This document shows, one piece after another, positions 1-9,571 of a DNA stretch of 64,000 nt. The stretch spans positions 1 through 64,000 of the forward strand of contig NZ_AP022596.1 of the NCBI RefSeq assembly GCF_010731895.1. Reading direction: 5' to 3'. Position 1 is the stretch's first letter. Each line of letters opens with the position of its first letter. Position numbers and translations under genes: made by a program. The notes under the pieces are model-generated. The model was not told the DNA's origin. It ran no database searches and was given only the letters and a program-made list of their open reading frames with translations. The DNA is from Mycolicibacterium helvum (GTDB taxonomy: Bacteria > Actinomycetota > Actinomycetes > Mycobacteriales > Mycobacteriaceae).

Positions 1-566
1 GATTTTGGCGCCGTAGGTGTCGAACGCGATGAGCGAGCCGGGGAACCGCTCGGTGAGGTTAGTGACAATGTCGTGGACCTGTGTTTCGGTGAAGTAGGCG
101 AACACGGCCTCGGCGACGAACAGATGCGGGCTCGGTCCAGCGTTGACGGTGTCAAACCAGTCGGTGTCGAGCGCCGATCCGGCGATCATGGTCTGCCGGT
201 CGGTCTGGGTGAAGAATCCTTGCCGTAACTCGATGGTGTCGGGCAAATCGAGGTCGAACCAGCGGACCTGGCCGTTGTCGGTTCGCTCGAAGCGAGTGTT
301 GAGACCGGTGCCGATCTCGACCACGGTACCGGCGGGGTGTCTACCGATGAACCCACGCAGGCGTCAAACACCGAGGTACGCAGCACCGTTTGGAGCAACA
401 ACTCCCTGTCGAAGCGGGCGAAGTCGTAGTCGATGCCATCCACCAGTTCGCGGGCGCGCAGGTCGTTGAGAATTGACCGACGAGCTGTGGCATCACGGGC
501 ACGGCCGTAAAGCGGCACGAGCAGCGTTTCTTGCACCTCACCGAGGTCAGGTTTCGCTTTACCCAC
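1..566 (-). pseudogene. SAM-dependent methyltransferase, LCM/PPM1 family, frameshifted and cut by window edge
   Basis: This resembles the mycobacterial leucine-carboxyl-methyltransferase-like family of putative S-adenosylmethionine methyltransferases. GTG at 566 is the preferred start because GGAGG lies about ten bases upstream; an in-frame ATG lies at 602. The frame reads ETLLVPLYGRA and continues to VFDACV near base 365, then goes out of frame. The adjacent frame resumes with RGFIGRHPAG and the SAM-binding VVEIGTG motif and runs on to base 1. Restoring one lost copy of a CGTG tandem repeat near base 352 would rejoin the halves. The 3' end lies outside the window. It is either a real pseudogene or a sequence error; substrate unknown. 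Confidence 0.7.
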
Positions 567-658
567 GGGTAAACCACCTCCATGCGTGCGTGCCCGCATC
601 AAGCTACCGCCTCGCCCACACCAAGGCCAGAACCGCGGCCACTGACTAAATTGAGTCG

Positions 659-987
659 ATGAAGCTGACTTTCTACGTCTTATCGTGGTCGCATCCGGGT
701 ATGGACGATGCTCTCGTCGCCTATGAAGATGCCGTATTGGGGTTGGTCAAAGAACACGACGGGCAAGTCGTAACGCGGGCACGTAGCGACGGCGCCGACG
801 GCAGACCGCTGGAGATCCAGTTGTTTGAATGGGTATCACAGACTGCGATGGACGGCTACATGAGCGATCCGCGTCGGAGCTGGCTGCTGGCACACAATCT
901 GAGCCCGGCGAACAGTCGGGCGCGCGGTCATCCCTGCTCCCGCGGGATGCGAGCGCACTTCCAGTCGTGCCAGCCCGATTCGATTGA
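659..987 (+). CDS. Small DUF1330/dabb-like protein, apparent frameshift
   Basis: The first ~70 codons read as a small ferredoxin-like-fold protein (FYVLSWSHPGMDDALVAYED, then PLEIQLFEWVSQTAMDGYMSDPRR), similar to DUF1330 or stress-responsive barrel proteins. After the DPRR segment the open frame runs deep into the next gene, which is unlikely. Inserting one G in the GG at 876-877 moves reading to the frame ending at TGA 985-987, just before the next start, and gives about 109 residues, a normal length. The C-terminus still matches the family poorly, so the 3' half is uncertain. No function is assigned. Confidence 0.5.
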
Positions 988-998
988 AGGTCTAGCGT

Positions 999-1748
999 TT
1001 GACTGTGAGCGAAAGCAGGCGCGTCGCGTTGGTAACCGGAGCGACGTCGGGGATAGGGCTGGCCATCGCACGCCGCCTCGCCGCACGCGGATATCGCGTG
1101 ATCGTGCACTCCCGCTCGTCGACCGAGGCTGGGATCGCGTTAGCTGCCGAACTCGGCGATGCTTCCTATGTTCAAGCGGACTTGGCAGACGATGCGGACA
1201 GGCAACGGCTCGTCGCTGATTCCATACGCATCGCTGGGAGTCTCGACGTCCTGGTCAACAACGCCGGCATGAGCGCGGTAATACCGCACTCTGATCTTCA
1301 GGCCGCTTCGACGACGGTGTGGCGGGAGTTGTACGAGATCAACACGATCGCCCCCTTTCGTCTGGTCGCCGAGGCCGAACCGTATTTGCGCACTTCCGCA
1401 AGCAAGGGAAGGCCATCGACGGTCGTCAACATCAGCTCGCATGCCGGTGTGCGCCCCAAAGGAGCCTCAATCCCGTATTCGGCGAGCAAGGCCGCTCTCA
1501 TCCACACCACCAAGCTCCTGGCACTCACGCTTGCCCCCGATATCCGGGTGAACGCGATCGCACCCGGCCTCGTGGATACCCCGATGACCACGGACTGGGC
1601 TGATGCGCAAGCACTGTGGCGCGAACGTGCCCCGATGCGGCGTCCGGCGACTCCGGACGATGTAGCCGATACCGCGCTTTCCCTCATCGAATCCAATTAC
1701 ATGACCGGCGAGATTTTGACCCTCGACGGCGGGCTCGGCCTCACCTGA
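999..1748 (+). CDS. Short-chain dehydrogenase/reductase (SDR)
   Basis: Classical SDR oxidoreductase of 249 residues. The N-terminal dinucleotide-binding motif TGATSGIG is at about residues 13-20, NNAG at about 87-90, the catalytic Ser in NISSHAG, YSASK with catalytic Tyr and Lys at about 161-165, and the usual C-terminal LTLDGGLGL. The start is TTG at 999, with GAAGG about nine bases upstream; no better ATG fits the conserved N-terminus. The substrate cannot be told from sequence. It directly follows the small DUF1330-like gene and may be co-transcribed with it. Confidence 0.85.
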   Translation: MTVSESRRVALVTGATSGIGLAIARRLAARGYRVIVHSRSSTEAGIALAAELGDASYVQADLADDADRQRLVADSIRIAGSLDVLVNNAGMSAVIPHSDLQAASTTVWRELYEINTIAPFRLVAEAEPYLRTSASKGRPSTVVNISSHAGVRPKGASIPYSASKAALIHTTKLLALTLAPDIRVNAIAPGLVDTPMTTDWADAQALWRERAPMRRPATPDDVADTALSLIESNYMTGEILTLDGGLGLT

Positions 1749-1914
1749 CCGATCCGAGCGGGCGGGTACTGGCGTCGGGGCCGCCTGGACGTGAACGACA
1801 CGATGTCAGACGACAGCAGCCGCGCCGTCAGTGGGCGCGCAGCCACGGAGGCATTGCTCGACGCCGCAGGTATCTAACCCAGCGGGTCGCCCACGAACTC
1901 ATCGGGCAGACGGT

Positions 1915-2423
1915 CTAGCCGACTCCCCGGCTCAGCCAGCTGACCTCGCCGCCGTCGCCGCCATCGCGGTAGGGCTCCAACGCCTCATCCCAGGCTGTGC
2001 CCAGCACGGTGTCCAGTTCGGCCGCCAGCGCGTCGGCACCCGAGGCCATCATCGAGCGCAGCCGCATCTCGCCGACCATGATGTCGCCGTTGGCGCTCAT
2101 CGCCCCAGCCCACAGACCCAGCTGCGGGTATGGCAGAACCGCTCGCCGTCCACGCCGGCGCTGGGATCCTCGGTGACCTCGAATCGCAGGACCGACCACG
2201 AGCGCAGCGCATTGGCCAGCCGGGCGCCGGTGCCCACGGGACCAGTCCAATTGGTCACCGCACGCAGCTGGCCAGGCATGGCCGGCTGTGGCGTCCACTT
2301 CAAATTCGCCCTGGCATTCAGGGTCGACGAAAGTGCCCACTCGACATGTGGGCACACCGCTGCAGAGGCGTGGATGTACACCACGCCAGTCGTCGCATCG
2401 GCGAACTGGTTCGACGCACGCAT
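1915..2423 (-). pseudogene. DUF3145 family protein, single-base frameshift
   Basis: Conserved actinobacterial DUF3145 protein of unknown function, normally about 168 residues. ATG 2423 is preceded by GGAG. The N-terminal part (MRASNQFADATTGVVYIHAS) runs to GERFCHT in one frame. The C-terminal part, PQLGLWAGAMSANGDIMVG to WLSRGVG, lies in the next frame. One missing C in a run at 2126-2128 explains the break; restoring it gives a full-length, well-conserved protein. Because the family is usually intact and single-copy, a sequencing error is at least as likely as true loss. Confidence 0.8.
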
Positions 2424-2532
2424 CACCTAACTCCTTCGGTTCCACGCAGGGACGTCTTCCCCAACGACCTGGTGTTTCGAAGGATGCAGTTGTTTCGTGC
2501 GTGTTTATTGTGCCTTGTGGGGCCCTGTTGCG

Positions 2533-3360
2533 CTAGTGCGCTCCGTACACTCTCAGAACTTCATCAGAGACCGCGGGCCAGAGTGACTTGGCCCACTCGT
2601 CAAAATCCCGGTCCGTGAGCACTACCAGCGACAATGCCCGCTCCGGGTCCACCCAGAGGAACGTGCCGGTCTGACCGAAATGACCGAAGGTCCGCGGTGA
2701 GTTAGCAAAGCCTGTCCAGTGCGGCGACTTCCCGTCGCGGATCTCGAAGCCCAGCCCCCAGTCATTGGGGCGCTGAACCCCAAATCCCGGCAGCACCCCG
2801 CTCAGGCCCGGAAACTGCACGCTCGTCGCGCATTCATGCAGCTGCGCTGACACCGTCCGCGGCGTCAGCAGGTCCTGCGCGAACATCGCCAGGTCAGCCA
2901 CGGTGGACACCGCTCCGTAGCCGGCCGCCGCCGCGCCACCGTCCAGCCGCGAAGCAGCCATGCCCAGCGGCTCGAAGACCGCCTCGGTCAGATACTGGCC
3001 GAACTCGATGCCCCCGCCCGCCTCGATCGCCTCGGCCAGCACCTGGAATCCGTAGTTCGAGTAAACCCGCCGCTTGCCGGGTTCAGCCATCACCTCGGCG
3101 GAATGCATGGACAGCCCCGACGCGTGGGCCAGCAGATGCCGGACCGTACTGCCCGGCGGACCCGCGGGGGTGTCCAACTCCACCACACCCTCTTCGATGG
3201 CCACCTGGGCGGCGCGTGCTGCGAGGGGCTTGGTCACCGACGCCAGCCGGAACTGCGCAGCGGTGTCGCCGTACTCGGCAATCACTCCGGTGCTGCCCAC
3301 CACCGCCGCGGCGGCGGCCGGCACGGGCCAGTCGGCGATCAGGTCGAGTGGCGTGGACAT
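2533..3360 (-). CDS. Serine beta-lactamase-like hydrolase (class C / esterase family)
   Basis: Member of the beta-lactamase/transpeptidase-like fold, 275 residues and therefore short for the family. The nucleophile motif SVTK (S41, K44), the YSN motif (Y99, N101) and an HFG triad replacement of KTG (H226-G228) are all visible. There is no signal peptide, so it is predicted to be cytoplasmic, consistent with an esterase or D-aminopeptidase-like activity rather than antibiotic resistance. It lies convergent to nothing and 10 bp after the TPR-like gene on the same strand, so the two may be co-transcribed. Confidence 0.85.
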   Translation of the reverse strand: MSTPLDLIADWPVPAAAAAVVGSTGVIAEYGDTAAQFRLASVTKPLAARAAQVAIEEGVVELDTPAGPPGSTVRHLLAHASGLSMHSAEVMAEPGKRRVYSNYGFQVLAEAIEAGGGIEFGQYLTEAVFEPLGMAASRLDGGAAAAGYGAVSTVADLAMFAQDLLTPRTVSAQLHECATSVQFPGLSGVLPGFGVQRPNDWGLGFEIRDGKSPHWTGFANSPRTFGHFGQTGTFLWVDPERALSLVVLTDRDFDEWAKSLWPAVSDEVLRVYGAH

Positions 3361-3370
3361 CCAGAGCAGG

Positions 3371-4364
3371 CTACCGGCCCGAACTCGCCGTCCCGAGACC
3401 GCGGCGCGCCTGTGCCATCCACTCGTAGACCTCGGCCCCCTCGTACCCCGACCGCCGCAGCGCTGCCTGCAACACCGCTAGTGCCTCGCGGTAGTGACCT
3501 TGACCAAGCAGTACGGCCCCGCGCAGCAGGTCATCGACGGCCCCAACGGACTCGAGCTCCCCCAGGTACCTGTCCGCCTCATCGAGATCGCCTCCCGCCA
3601 AAGCGATCTGGACCGCGCCCCGCAGCAGCCGGGGCAGATCAGCCCGGTCGGCCGCCTCGATCGCCGCCCGCACCTCGGCGCGGGCGGTATCCACATCGCC
3701 CAGCGCGCAGCGCAATAACGCTTCGCCAGGCTGGGGCGCGACACCCAAGTCGTGGGCCCTGGCGTAGGCGGCGAACGCGCCGTCGACATCGCCGCGGCGG
3801 CGCCGCACACCGAGTTGGTAGTACGCCTCACCGGCCACCGCAGTCGACTTACGCGCCAGCGACATCTGCTGCAATACCGCCGACCGTTCGGCCGCCAGGT
3901 CGACGTCCTCGCTGAGCACCGCCACGACGGTTTCCAGGTAGGTCAGCCTCACCAGCGTCGGACTCTCGGGTGCACCGGCAAAAGCCGCGTGCCCGGCGGA
4001 TCCAGCTCTGGCCGATGGCCCACTCACCCCGCGACAACCACGCCGAGCCGAGTTCGACTGCCTTCCCCGCCGCCGCATTGGGGTCGGTGCGAGTCAGCCG
4101 GACATAGACGAGTTCACCGACCCGCATGGCCTCCCGGGAGTGACCAAGCATCGCCGCGGCGAACGCCATCGCATCGAGATCATCGATCGCCAACGGGCCC
4201 ACGGAACCGGCCCGGGAGAACGCCGCATAGCTGGTTTCGAAGTCGCCGCCGCGATAGGCGGCACGGGCCATGACCAGCAGGTCGGTCTGGGTTTCAACTC
4301 GCGGTAAGCAAGCCTTCACCGTATCGCCCGACCGACACCGGCACGACCCATTCCGCACCGTCAC
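3371..4364 (-). pseudogene. TPR-like helical repeat protein, frameshifted
   Basis: Alpha-helical repeat protein with alternating AYRGGDFETSYAAFSRAG-type helices, typical of tetratricopeptide repeats; probably a cytoplasmic scaffold of unknown partner. The N-terminal frame runs from about 4364 (or GTG 4319) to SWIRRAR near 3990. The C-terminal frame resumes at AGAPESPTLVRLTYLE and runs to 3371. Two missing bases in GG pairs at roughly 3979 and 3986 would join them. It is divergent from the formaldehyde dehydrogenase, with only 15 bp between starts if 4364 is used; GTG 4319 leaves a more normal promoter gap. Confidence 0.6.
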
Positions 4365-4379
4365 GCTAATGTTTGGCCC

Positions 4380-5458
4380 ATGAGTCAGACAGTGCGCGGT
4401 GTGATTCTCGGTCTAAAGCAGCCGGTTGAGTTGGTCGACATCGTCATTCCCGATCCTGGGCCTGGTGAGGTGGTGGTCACGGTGATGGCGTGCGGTGTGT
4501 GTCATACCGATCTGACTTATCGCGAGGGCGGTATCAACGACGAGTATCCGTTCCTGCTGGGCCATGAGGCCGCGGGCACGGTGGAGTCGATTGGTGCCGG
4601 CGTGACCAATGTCGTGCCGGGTGATTTCGTGATCCTGAATTGGCGTGCGGTGTGTGGTCAGTGCCGGGCGTGTAAGCGTGGCCGCCCGTGGTACTGCTTC
4701 GATACCCATAACGCCACCCAGAAGATGACGTTGACCGACGGCACCGAGCTGACGCCGGCCCTGGGTATCGGTGCGTTCGCCGATAAGACCCTGGTCCATG
4801 AGGGGCAGTGCACCAAGGTTGATCCGCAGGCTGACCCGCGGTGGCGGGTTGTTGGGCTGTGGGGTGATGGCCGGGCTGGGTGCGGCGGTCAACACCGGTG
4901 CCATTGGCCGCGACGACACTGTCGCGGTGATCGGCTGTGGTGGGGTCGGGGACGCCGCGATCGCCGGGGCCGCTCTGGTGGGTGCACGCACGATCATCGC
5001 GGTGGACACCGACAACACCAAACTGGCCTGGGCCCGTGAGTTCGGGGCCACCCACACCGTCAACGCCCGCGAGCTCGACGCGGTGGAGACCATCCAGGAT
5101 CTGACCGACGGGTTCGGCGCCGATGTGGTGATCGACGCCGTCGGGCGCCCGGAGACCTGGAAGCAGGCGTTCTACGCCCGCGACCTTGCCGGAACCGTTG
5201 TCCTGGTGGGTGTTCCAACCCCGGACATGCGCCTGGACATGCCGTTGGTGGATTTCTTCTCCCGCGGCGGATCACTGAAGTCCTCCTGGTACGGCGACTG
5301 CCTACCCGAACGGACTTCCCCACCCTGATCAGCCTCTACCGCCAGGGCCGCCTCCCGCTAGAGAGTTCGTCTCCGAACGCATCGGCCTGGACGCCATCGA
5401 AGACGCCTTCCACAAGATGCACACCGGCGAAGTCCTGCGCTCAGTAGTTGTTCTCTGA
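4380..5458 (+). pseudogene. mscR: S-(hydroxymethyl)mycothiol dehydrogenase (MscR/AdhE2), multiply frameshifted
   Basis: Zinc-dependent medium-chain dehydrogenase that oxidises the mycothiol adduct of formaldehyde in mycobacteria. Visible are the catalytic zinc motif CGVCHTD, GHEAAG, the structural-zinc lobe [15 protein letters not shown] and the NAD-binding VIGCGGVGD. The reading frame breaks twice: around 4837-4852 (two lost bases) and around 5312 and 5365 (one lost base each). With these restored the protein ends in LRSVVVL at TGA 5456-5458, which overlaps the ATG of the downstream metallo-hydrolase by one base. This pairing matches Rv2259-Rv2260 of M. tuberculosis. As read, the enzyme would be truncated near residue 155. 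Confidence 0.85.
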
Positions 5459-6081
5459 TGGCCGGCATCGAGCGGGTCGTCACCAGCGGCACCTTCGAAC
5501 TCGATGGTGGCAGTTGGGAAGTCGACAACAACATCTGGATCGTCGGTGACGACTCCGAGGTGATCGTCATCGACGCCGCCCACAATGCCAAAGCCATCGA
5601 GGACGCCGTCGGCAACCGGCACGTCGTCGCGGTGGTATGCACCCACGGCCACAATGACCACATCACCGTCGCACCGCAGCTGTCCGCCGACCTCGACGCC
5701 CCCGTACTACTGAACCCGGCCGACGAAATGCTGTGGCGAATGACGCACGGCGACAAACAGTTCCACACCGTCGAGGACGGCCAGGTACTCAAAGCCGACG
5801 GCATCGAGCTGCACGCCATCGCCACTCCCGGACACTCCCCCGGCTCCACCTGCCTATACGCCCCAGCGCTGGGCGCGGTCTTCTCCGGCGACACCCTGTT
5901 CCAGGGCGGCCCCGGCGCGACCGGCCGCTCGTTCTCCGACTTCCCCACCATCCTCGGGTCGATCAAGGACAAGCTGGGCAAACTGCCCGCCGACACCGTC
6001 GTCTACACCGGCCACGGCGACACCACCCGCATCGGCGACGAACTGGTCAACTACGACGACTGGGTAGCCAAGGGCAGTTAG
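5458..6081 (+). CDS. Metallo-beta-lactamase-fold hydrolase, MscR partner
   Basis: 207-residue MBL-fold hydrolase with the HGHNDH metal motif (H63, H65, D67, H68), GHSPGS near 124, SGDTLFQGG near 144 and a final GHGD near 189, the complete binuclear metal set of glyoxalase II-like enzymes. The ATG at 5458 overlaps the mscR stop, so translation is probably coupled. By context it may hydrolyse an S-formylmycothiol or related thioester made during formaldehyde detoxification; that is inference. Cytoplasmic. Confidence 0.9.
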   Translation: MAGIERVVTSGTFELDGGSWEVDNNIWIVGDDSEVIVIDAAHNAKAIEDAVGNRHVVAVVCTHGHNDHITVAPQLSADLDAPVLLNPADEMLWRMTHGDKQFHTVEDGQVLKADGIELHAIATPGHSPGSTCLYAPALGAVFSGDTLFQGGPGATGRSFSDFPTILGSIKDKLGKLPADTVVYTGHGDTTRIGDELVNYDDWVAKGS

Positions 6082-7241
6082 GGCTGGGGCGCCGTCGTGG
6101 TACTGCGCGGATCGACCAGAATCTTGGCGTGCCGCTCCGGATCGCCCAACGCCTCGAACGCCGCCGCCACTCCGTCGAGCCCGACCTTACCGGTGACCAA
6201 CGCCGACGCATCGAGCGCGCCGTCGGCCAGCATGTACAGGGTGTCGCGGAATTCCAGTGGGGTGTAGGCGAACACGAAGCGCATGTCGATCTCCTTGCCG
6301 AGCGCCATCGCAGGGCGCAGCTGGTCGGATCCCATGCAGACGCCGACGACGACGACTCGTGAGTTCAGCGGCGCCGCCGCGACGATCCCGTCGATCATTC
6401 CCGGCACGCCAACGCACTCAAAGATGATCGGCCGCTTGGGGCCTGCGGCTCCGAGTGCATCGACTGCGCGATAGATGTGCGACCAGCCGGGCAGCTTGCG
6501 CAGCTTCTCCATCGACCCGAGCCCGAGTTCGGCGAGCCCGGAGAAATCGGTCACCACGCCCTTGCCGGCCGCCTTCTCATAGGGCGAATCCACCGCGGGA
6601 TCGACCACAACGTCGGCACCACACCGCGTGGCCAGCGCCCGCCGACCAGGTGAGAAGTCGCTGGCCACAATAGTTGCGACGCCAAGGGCCTTGAGATGGC
6701 AGATGACCGCCAGTCCGACGGGCCCACAGCCGATCACGATCGCGGTATCGCGCTTCTTGATCTCGCTGCGGCGCACCGCGTGCAGGGCAACGGCCATCGG
6801 CTCGGTCAGCGCCGCGGTATCCAGCGATAGTCCGTTGGGCACCGGAAACGTCATTGCCGCTTCCACGAGCACCTGCTCGGCGTATCCGCCCGGCGCCAGC
6901 GGCGACAGGCCGGTCATCTGCACCGCCCCGGCCAGGCGCACCATCGGGAAGGACACCACCCTGGTGCCAACCTTGAACTCCTTGGCGGTCTTTCGGCCGC
7001 GTTCGGCCACCTCCCCGGAGAACTCGTGGCCCATCACGGTCGGCGTACCGGCCCGCATCCCGTCCCGGTAGCCGACCTCGTCGAAGACCTCCGCCAGTTC
7101 GTCGGCGTGGTCCTTGGCGTGCAGATCCGATCCGCAGATCCCGCAACTGGCGACATTGAGCACCAGCTGGCCCTGGCCGGGCTCCGGCGCGGGCAGGTCG
7201 ATCACCGATAGGGTCCCGTGCACACAACTGACAGCCTTCAC
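6078..7241 (-). CDS. Zinc-dependent alcohol dehydrogenase-like MDR oxidoreductase
   Basis: 387-residue medium-chain dehydrogenase. It has CGICGSDLHAKD (catalytic zinc Cys), GHEFSGEV, and IGCGPVGLAVICHLKALG for NAD(P) binding. The structural-zinc four-cysteine lobe is absent; that region reads FPMVRLAGAVQMTG, so it likely binds only one zinc. It also carries an unusual insertion around residues 225-255. It is convergent with the MBL gene, overlapping its end by 4 bp. The substrate cannot be predicted. Confidence 0.85.
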   Translation of the reverse strand: MKAVSCVHGTLSVIDLPAPEPGQGQLVLNVASCGICGSDLHAKDHADELAEVFDEVGYRDGMRAGTPTVMGHEFSGEVAERGRKTAKEFKVGTRVVSFPMVRLAGAVQMTGLSPLAPGGYAEQVLVEAAMTFPVPNGLSLDTAALTEPMAVALHAVRRSEIKKRDTAIVIGCGPVGLAVICHLKALGVATIVASDFSPGRRALATRCGADVVVDPAVDSPYEKAAGKGVVTDFSGLAELGLGSMEKLRKLPGWSHIYRAVDALGAAGPKRPIIFECVGVPGMIDGIVAAAPLNSRVVVVGVCMGSDQLRPAMALGKEIDMRFVFAYTPLEFRDTLYMLADGALDASALVTGKVGLDGVAAAFEALGDPERHAKILVDPRSTTTAPQP

Positions 7242-7261
7242 GTATGCCGAGTGTAGACGCC

Positions 7262-7966
7262 CTATTCGCCGAGGATCCTGCGTTTCTCTGCGTCGAACTC
7301 CGCCTGCGTCAATGCCCCTGAATCACGCAGGGCAGCCAGGGTTTTCAGCTGGTCGAGGCGCACACCCTGGTCCGTGGGGGTGTAGGGATCGAGCGGAGGA
7401 TCCGGCACCAGCGCCACCGTTCGGTCGCTGCCGCCCCGCTTGCGCAGGAACAACGACACGATCAGGTCGACCAACCCCAACCCGAACACCGCGGCGAAGA
7501 TCCAGTGCAAATAGTCGTGGCCGCCGTCCTTGCCGAAGGCGAGCCGCGGATTGATGTAGCCGCCCACCTGGCCCTCGGTGCGGATCTGGTAGGTGCCGGC
7601 CACGGGGATCTCGACGGTCCAGATCCGGATGTGAGTGTCACTGTTGATAGTCGTTAGAGTGCCGTGGTTTTCGGTCAGCACCGGATCGGCAACACCGTCG
7701 GGCGGAATGATGCTCAGCCGCAGCGGCGGCATCGGAAACCCGCTCGACGGAGAACCCGTCACCGAGGTGTGGAAGCTGATCTGCGCTTGCCCGGCGGGTA
7801 GCTGAACCTGACCCGAGCCAGGGATGGGCACCTCGCCGTAGGCGTCGAACTCGTCGAGCACGAAGGCGTTCAGAATCATCACGATGATGAAGCCGACACC
7901 GCCGACCACCATCATGAGAATTCCGGAGATCGTCAGGACGCGGGAGACAGTTCTGACGCCGGCCAT
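7262..7966 (-). CDS. Membrane protein with C-terminal SHOCT domain
   Basis: 234 residues: a transmembrane helix at about 10-33, an extracytoplasmic beta-rich segment with Pro/Gly-rich strands, a second helix at about 155-175, a basic stop-transfer (FLRKRGG), and a cytoplasmic C-terminal SHOCT motif (LKTLAALRDSGALTQAEFD). SHOCT tails are short helical modules linked to oligomerisation. No enzymatic motif is visible. It is divergent from the LapA-like gene. Confidence 0.75.
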   Translation of the reverse strand: MAGVRTVSRVLTISGILMMVVGGVGFIIVMILNAFVLDEFDAYGEVPIPGSGQVQLPAGQAQISFHTSVTGSPSSGFPMPPLRLSIIPPDGVADPVLTENHGTLTTINSDTHIRIWTVEIPVAGTYQIRTEGQVGGYINPRLAFGKDGGHDYLHWIFAAVFGLGLVDLIVSLFLRKRGGSDRTVALVPDPPLDPYTPTDQGVRLDQLKTLAALRDSGALTQAEFDAEKRRILGE

Positions 7967-8222
7967 GGCCGAGAGTGTGTCACGCCGGGCGTTGTGCCGC
8001 GGCGCCTATCAGCCACGTCGATAGCCCGGTTCACAGTCCGTTGACAAACCGGTCACGCGGTAGGTCCACCAACCTGCAGATCAGCGGGCGCTCGCACGGC
8101 CGCGACAAGCCAACCGCGCCGCCCGGGTTTCGACTATCCGAACAGCTCACCGGCGTGAGTTATCCGACGAATCAGCGGACAGCGACTAGCGTCAACCTCC
8201 TACCGACAAACGGGAGGTTGTC

Positions 8223-8458
8223 ATGTCCAGAGAGTCGCCAAGCCCGCCGGCGGTGCGGTGCGGCGTTTCGCTCTGCGCTACTGGCTGGCCATCACGCTGG
8301 TGGTGCTCGCGGCGATATTCATCGCCCAGAACCGGGAGCGCCCACGGGTGCACATCCTATGGATCACCGTCGAGTCGCCGATGTGGCTGTTGTTGACCGC
8401 GATGCTGGTCGTGGGAATCGCGGTGGGGCTGTTGCTGCACCGCCGCCGCAAGAACTGA
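8223..8458 (+). CDS. LapA/DUF1049-like small membrane protein
   Basis: Small protein with two transmembrane helices (YWLAITLVVLAAIFIAQN and MWLLLTAMLVVGIAVGLLL) and a basic RRRKN tail, the architecture of the LapA_dom/DUF1049 family. An excellent ribosome site GGGAGG precedes ATG 8223, but the conserved part is open only from GTG 8258 in another frame. One missing G near 8252-8255 would join the MSRESPSPPAVR leader to RRFALRYWL. I therefore give the whole span; the shorter reading is 8258-8458. Cytoplasmic membrane, role unknown. Confidence 0.65.
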
Positions 8459-8459
8459 C

Positions 8460-9571
8460 GTGCGCGAGTCCAGCATCGTGGTGCGTCCAGTGCCGACGGA
8501 CAGCCACATCTACACTGAGTCCACCCGACTGCAGGCAGCTGGATTGCGCTCTGCCACAAAGCTTTCGAAGAGGCAGCGCGCAACGTCGCCATCCCCAGGG
8601 CGCCGCAGCCCATCGCCATCGCCGACTACGGTGCGGCAATCGGCTACAACTCGCTACTGCCGATCGGCGCGGCCATTGCCGCCATCCGCAAGCGCACCCG
8701 CTCCGATCACGCGATCCTGGTGGCGCACACCGATGTCCCCGGCAACGACTTCACCGCGCTGTTCTCCACCCTGGCCGACGACCAGGACAGCTACCTCAAG
8801 AAGGACTCTGCCACCTACGCCTCGGTAGTGGGGCGTTCGTTTTACACCCAGATCCTGCCCTCGGACAGCATCGCGCTGGGCTGGAGTTCATGGGCCATCC
8901 ACTGGCTGCGCCGAGTGCCGATGCCGATCCCCGATCACGTGGAGATCTCCCACAGCAGAGACGAAGAAGCCCGCCGTGCCTACGCCCGCCAGGCCGCCGC
9001 GGACTGGCGTGACTTCGTCGCCTTCCGCGGCCGCGAGCTGGCGCCCGGGAGCCGGCTGGTGGTGCTGACCGTCGGCTTGGAACCTGACGGCAGTTCGGGA
9101 TTCACGACAGCGTTCGACGCGATCATGTCGGCGCTGGCCCAGTTCGTCGACGACGGCATCATCACCGCCGACGAGGTGCGCCGGATGTCGATACCGTCGA
9201 CTGGCCGCGACGAGAAGGACTTCCGGGCGCCGTTCGCGCCGTCGGGACGATTCGAGGGCCTCGAGATCGAGCACCTGGAGATGATGGACGGCGAAGACCG
9301 GTTCTGGTCGCAGTTCCAGAGCGACAAAGACGACCGGGCCTTCGGCGCGAATTGGGCTGAGTTCCTTCGTACTTCGATGTTTCCCATCCTGGCTGCCGCG
9401 GTGGACGACGACGCCGATGCCGATCACGACCGGGATCACACCGGCACGCGGCGTCGAGAATTCGTCCAACAACTGGAAGCTTCCGTCGCAGCGCAGCTGG
9501 CCGCGGCACCCGCACCGATGTCCATCCCGCTGGCCATGGTGGTCCTGGCCAAGCGGCGCCGCTCAGCCTGA
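8460..9571 (+). pseudogene. SABATH-type carboxyl methyltransferase, frameshifted near N-terminus
   Basis: The main frame (from about 8566, first ATG 8720) matches the SAM-dependent carboxyl methyltransferase family known from plant salicylate/jasmonate methyltransferases. It has PIAIADYGAAIGYNSLLP as the SAM site, VVGRSFYTQILPSDSIALGWSSWAIHWL as the substrate-pocket signature, and a C-terminal LEIEHLEM region. The N-terminal segment DSHIYTESTRLQAAGLRSATKL is in the frame beginning at GTG 8460. One T missing from TTT at about 8564 separates them. The gene follows the LapA-like gene by one base and overlaps the end of the convergent Hsp70-like gene by 9 bp. It probably methylates a small carboxylic acid. 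Confidence 0.75.

Noticed and set aside
1803..1877. Short frame MSDDSSRAVSGRAATEALLD..., resembling the start of a TetR regulator
   Set aside because: Only 24 codons before a stop and no helix-turn-helix follows in any frame; it could be a remnant but is too short to support.
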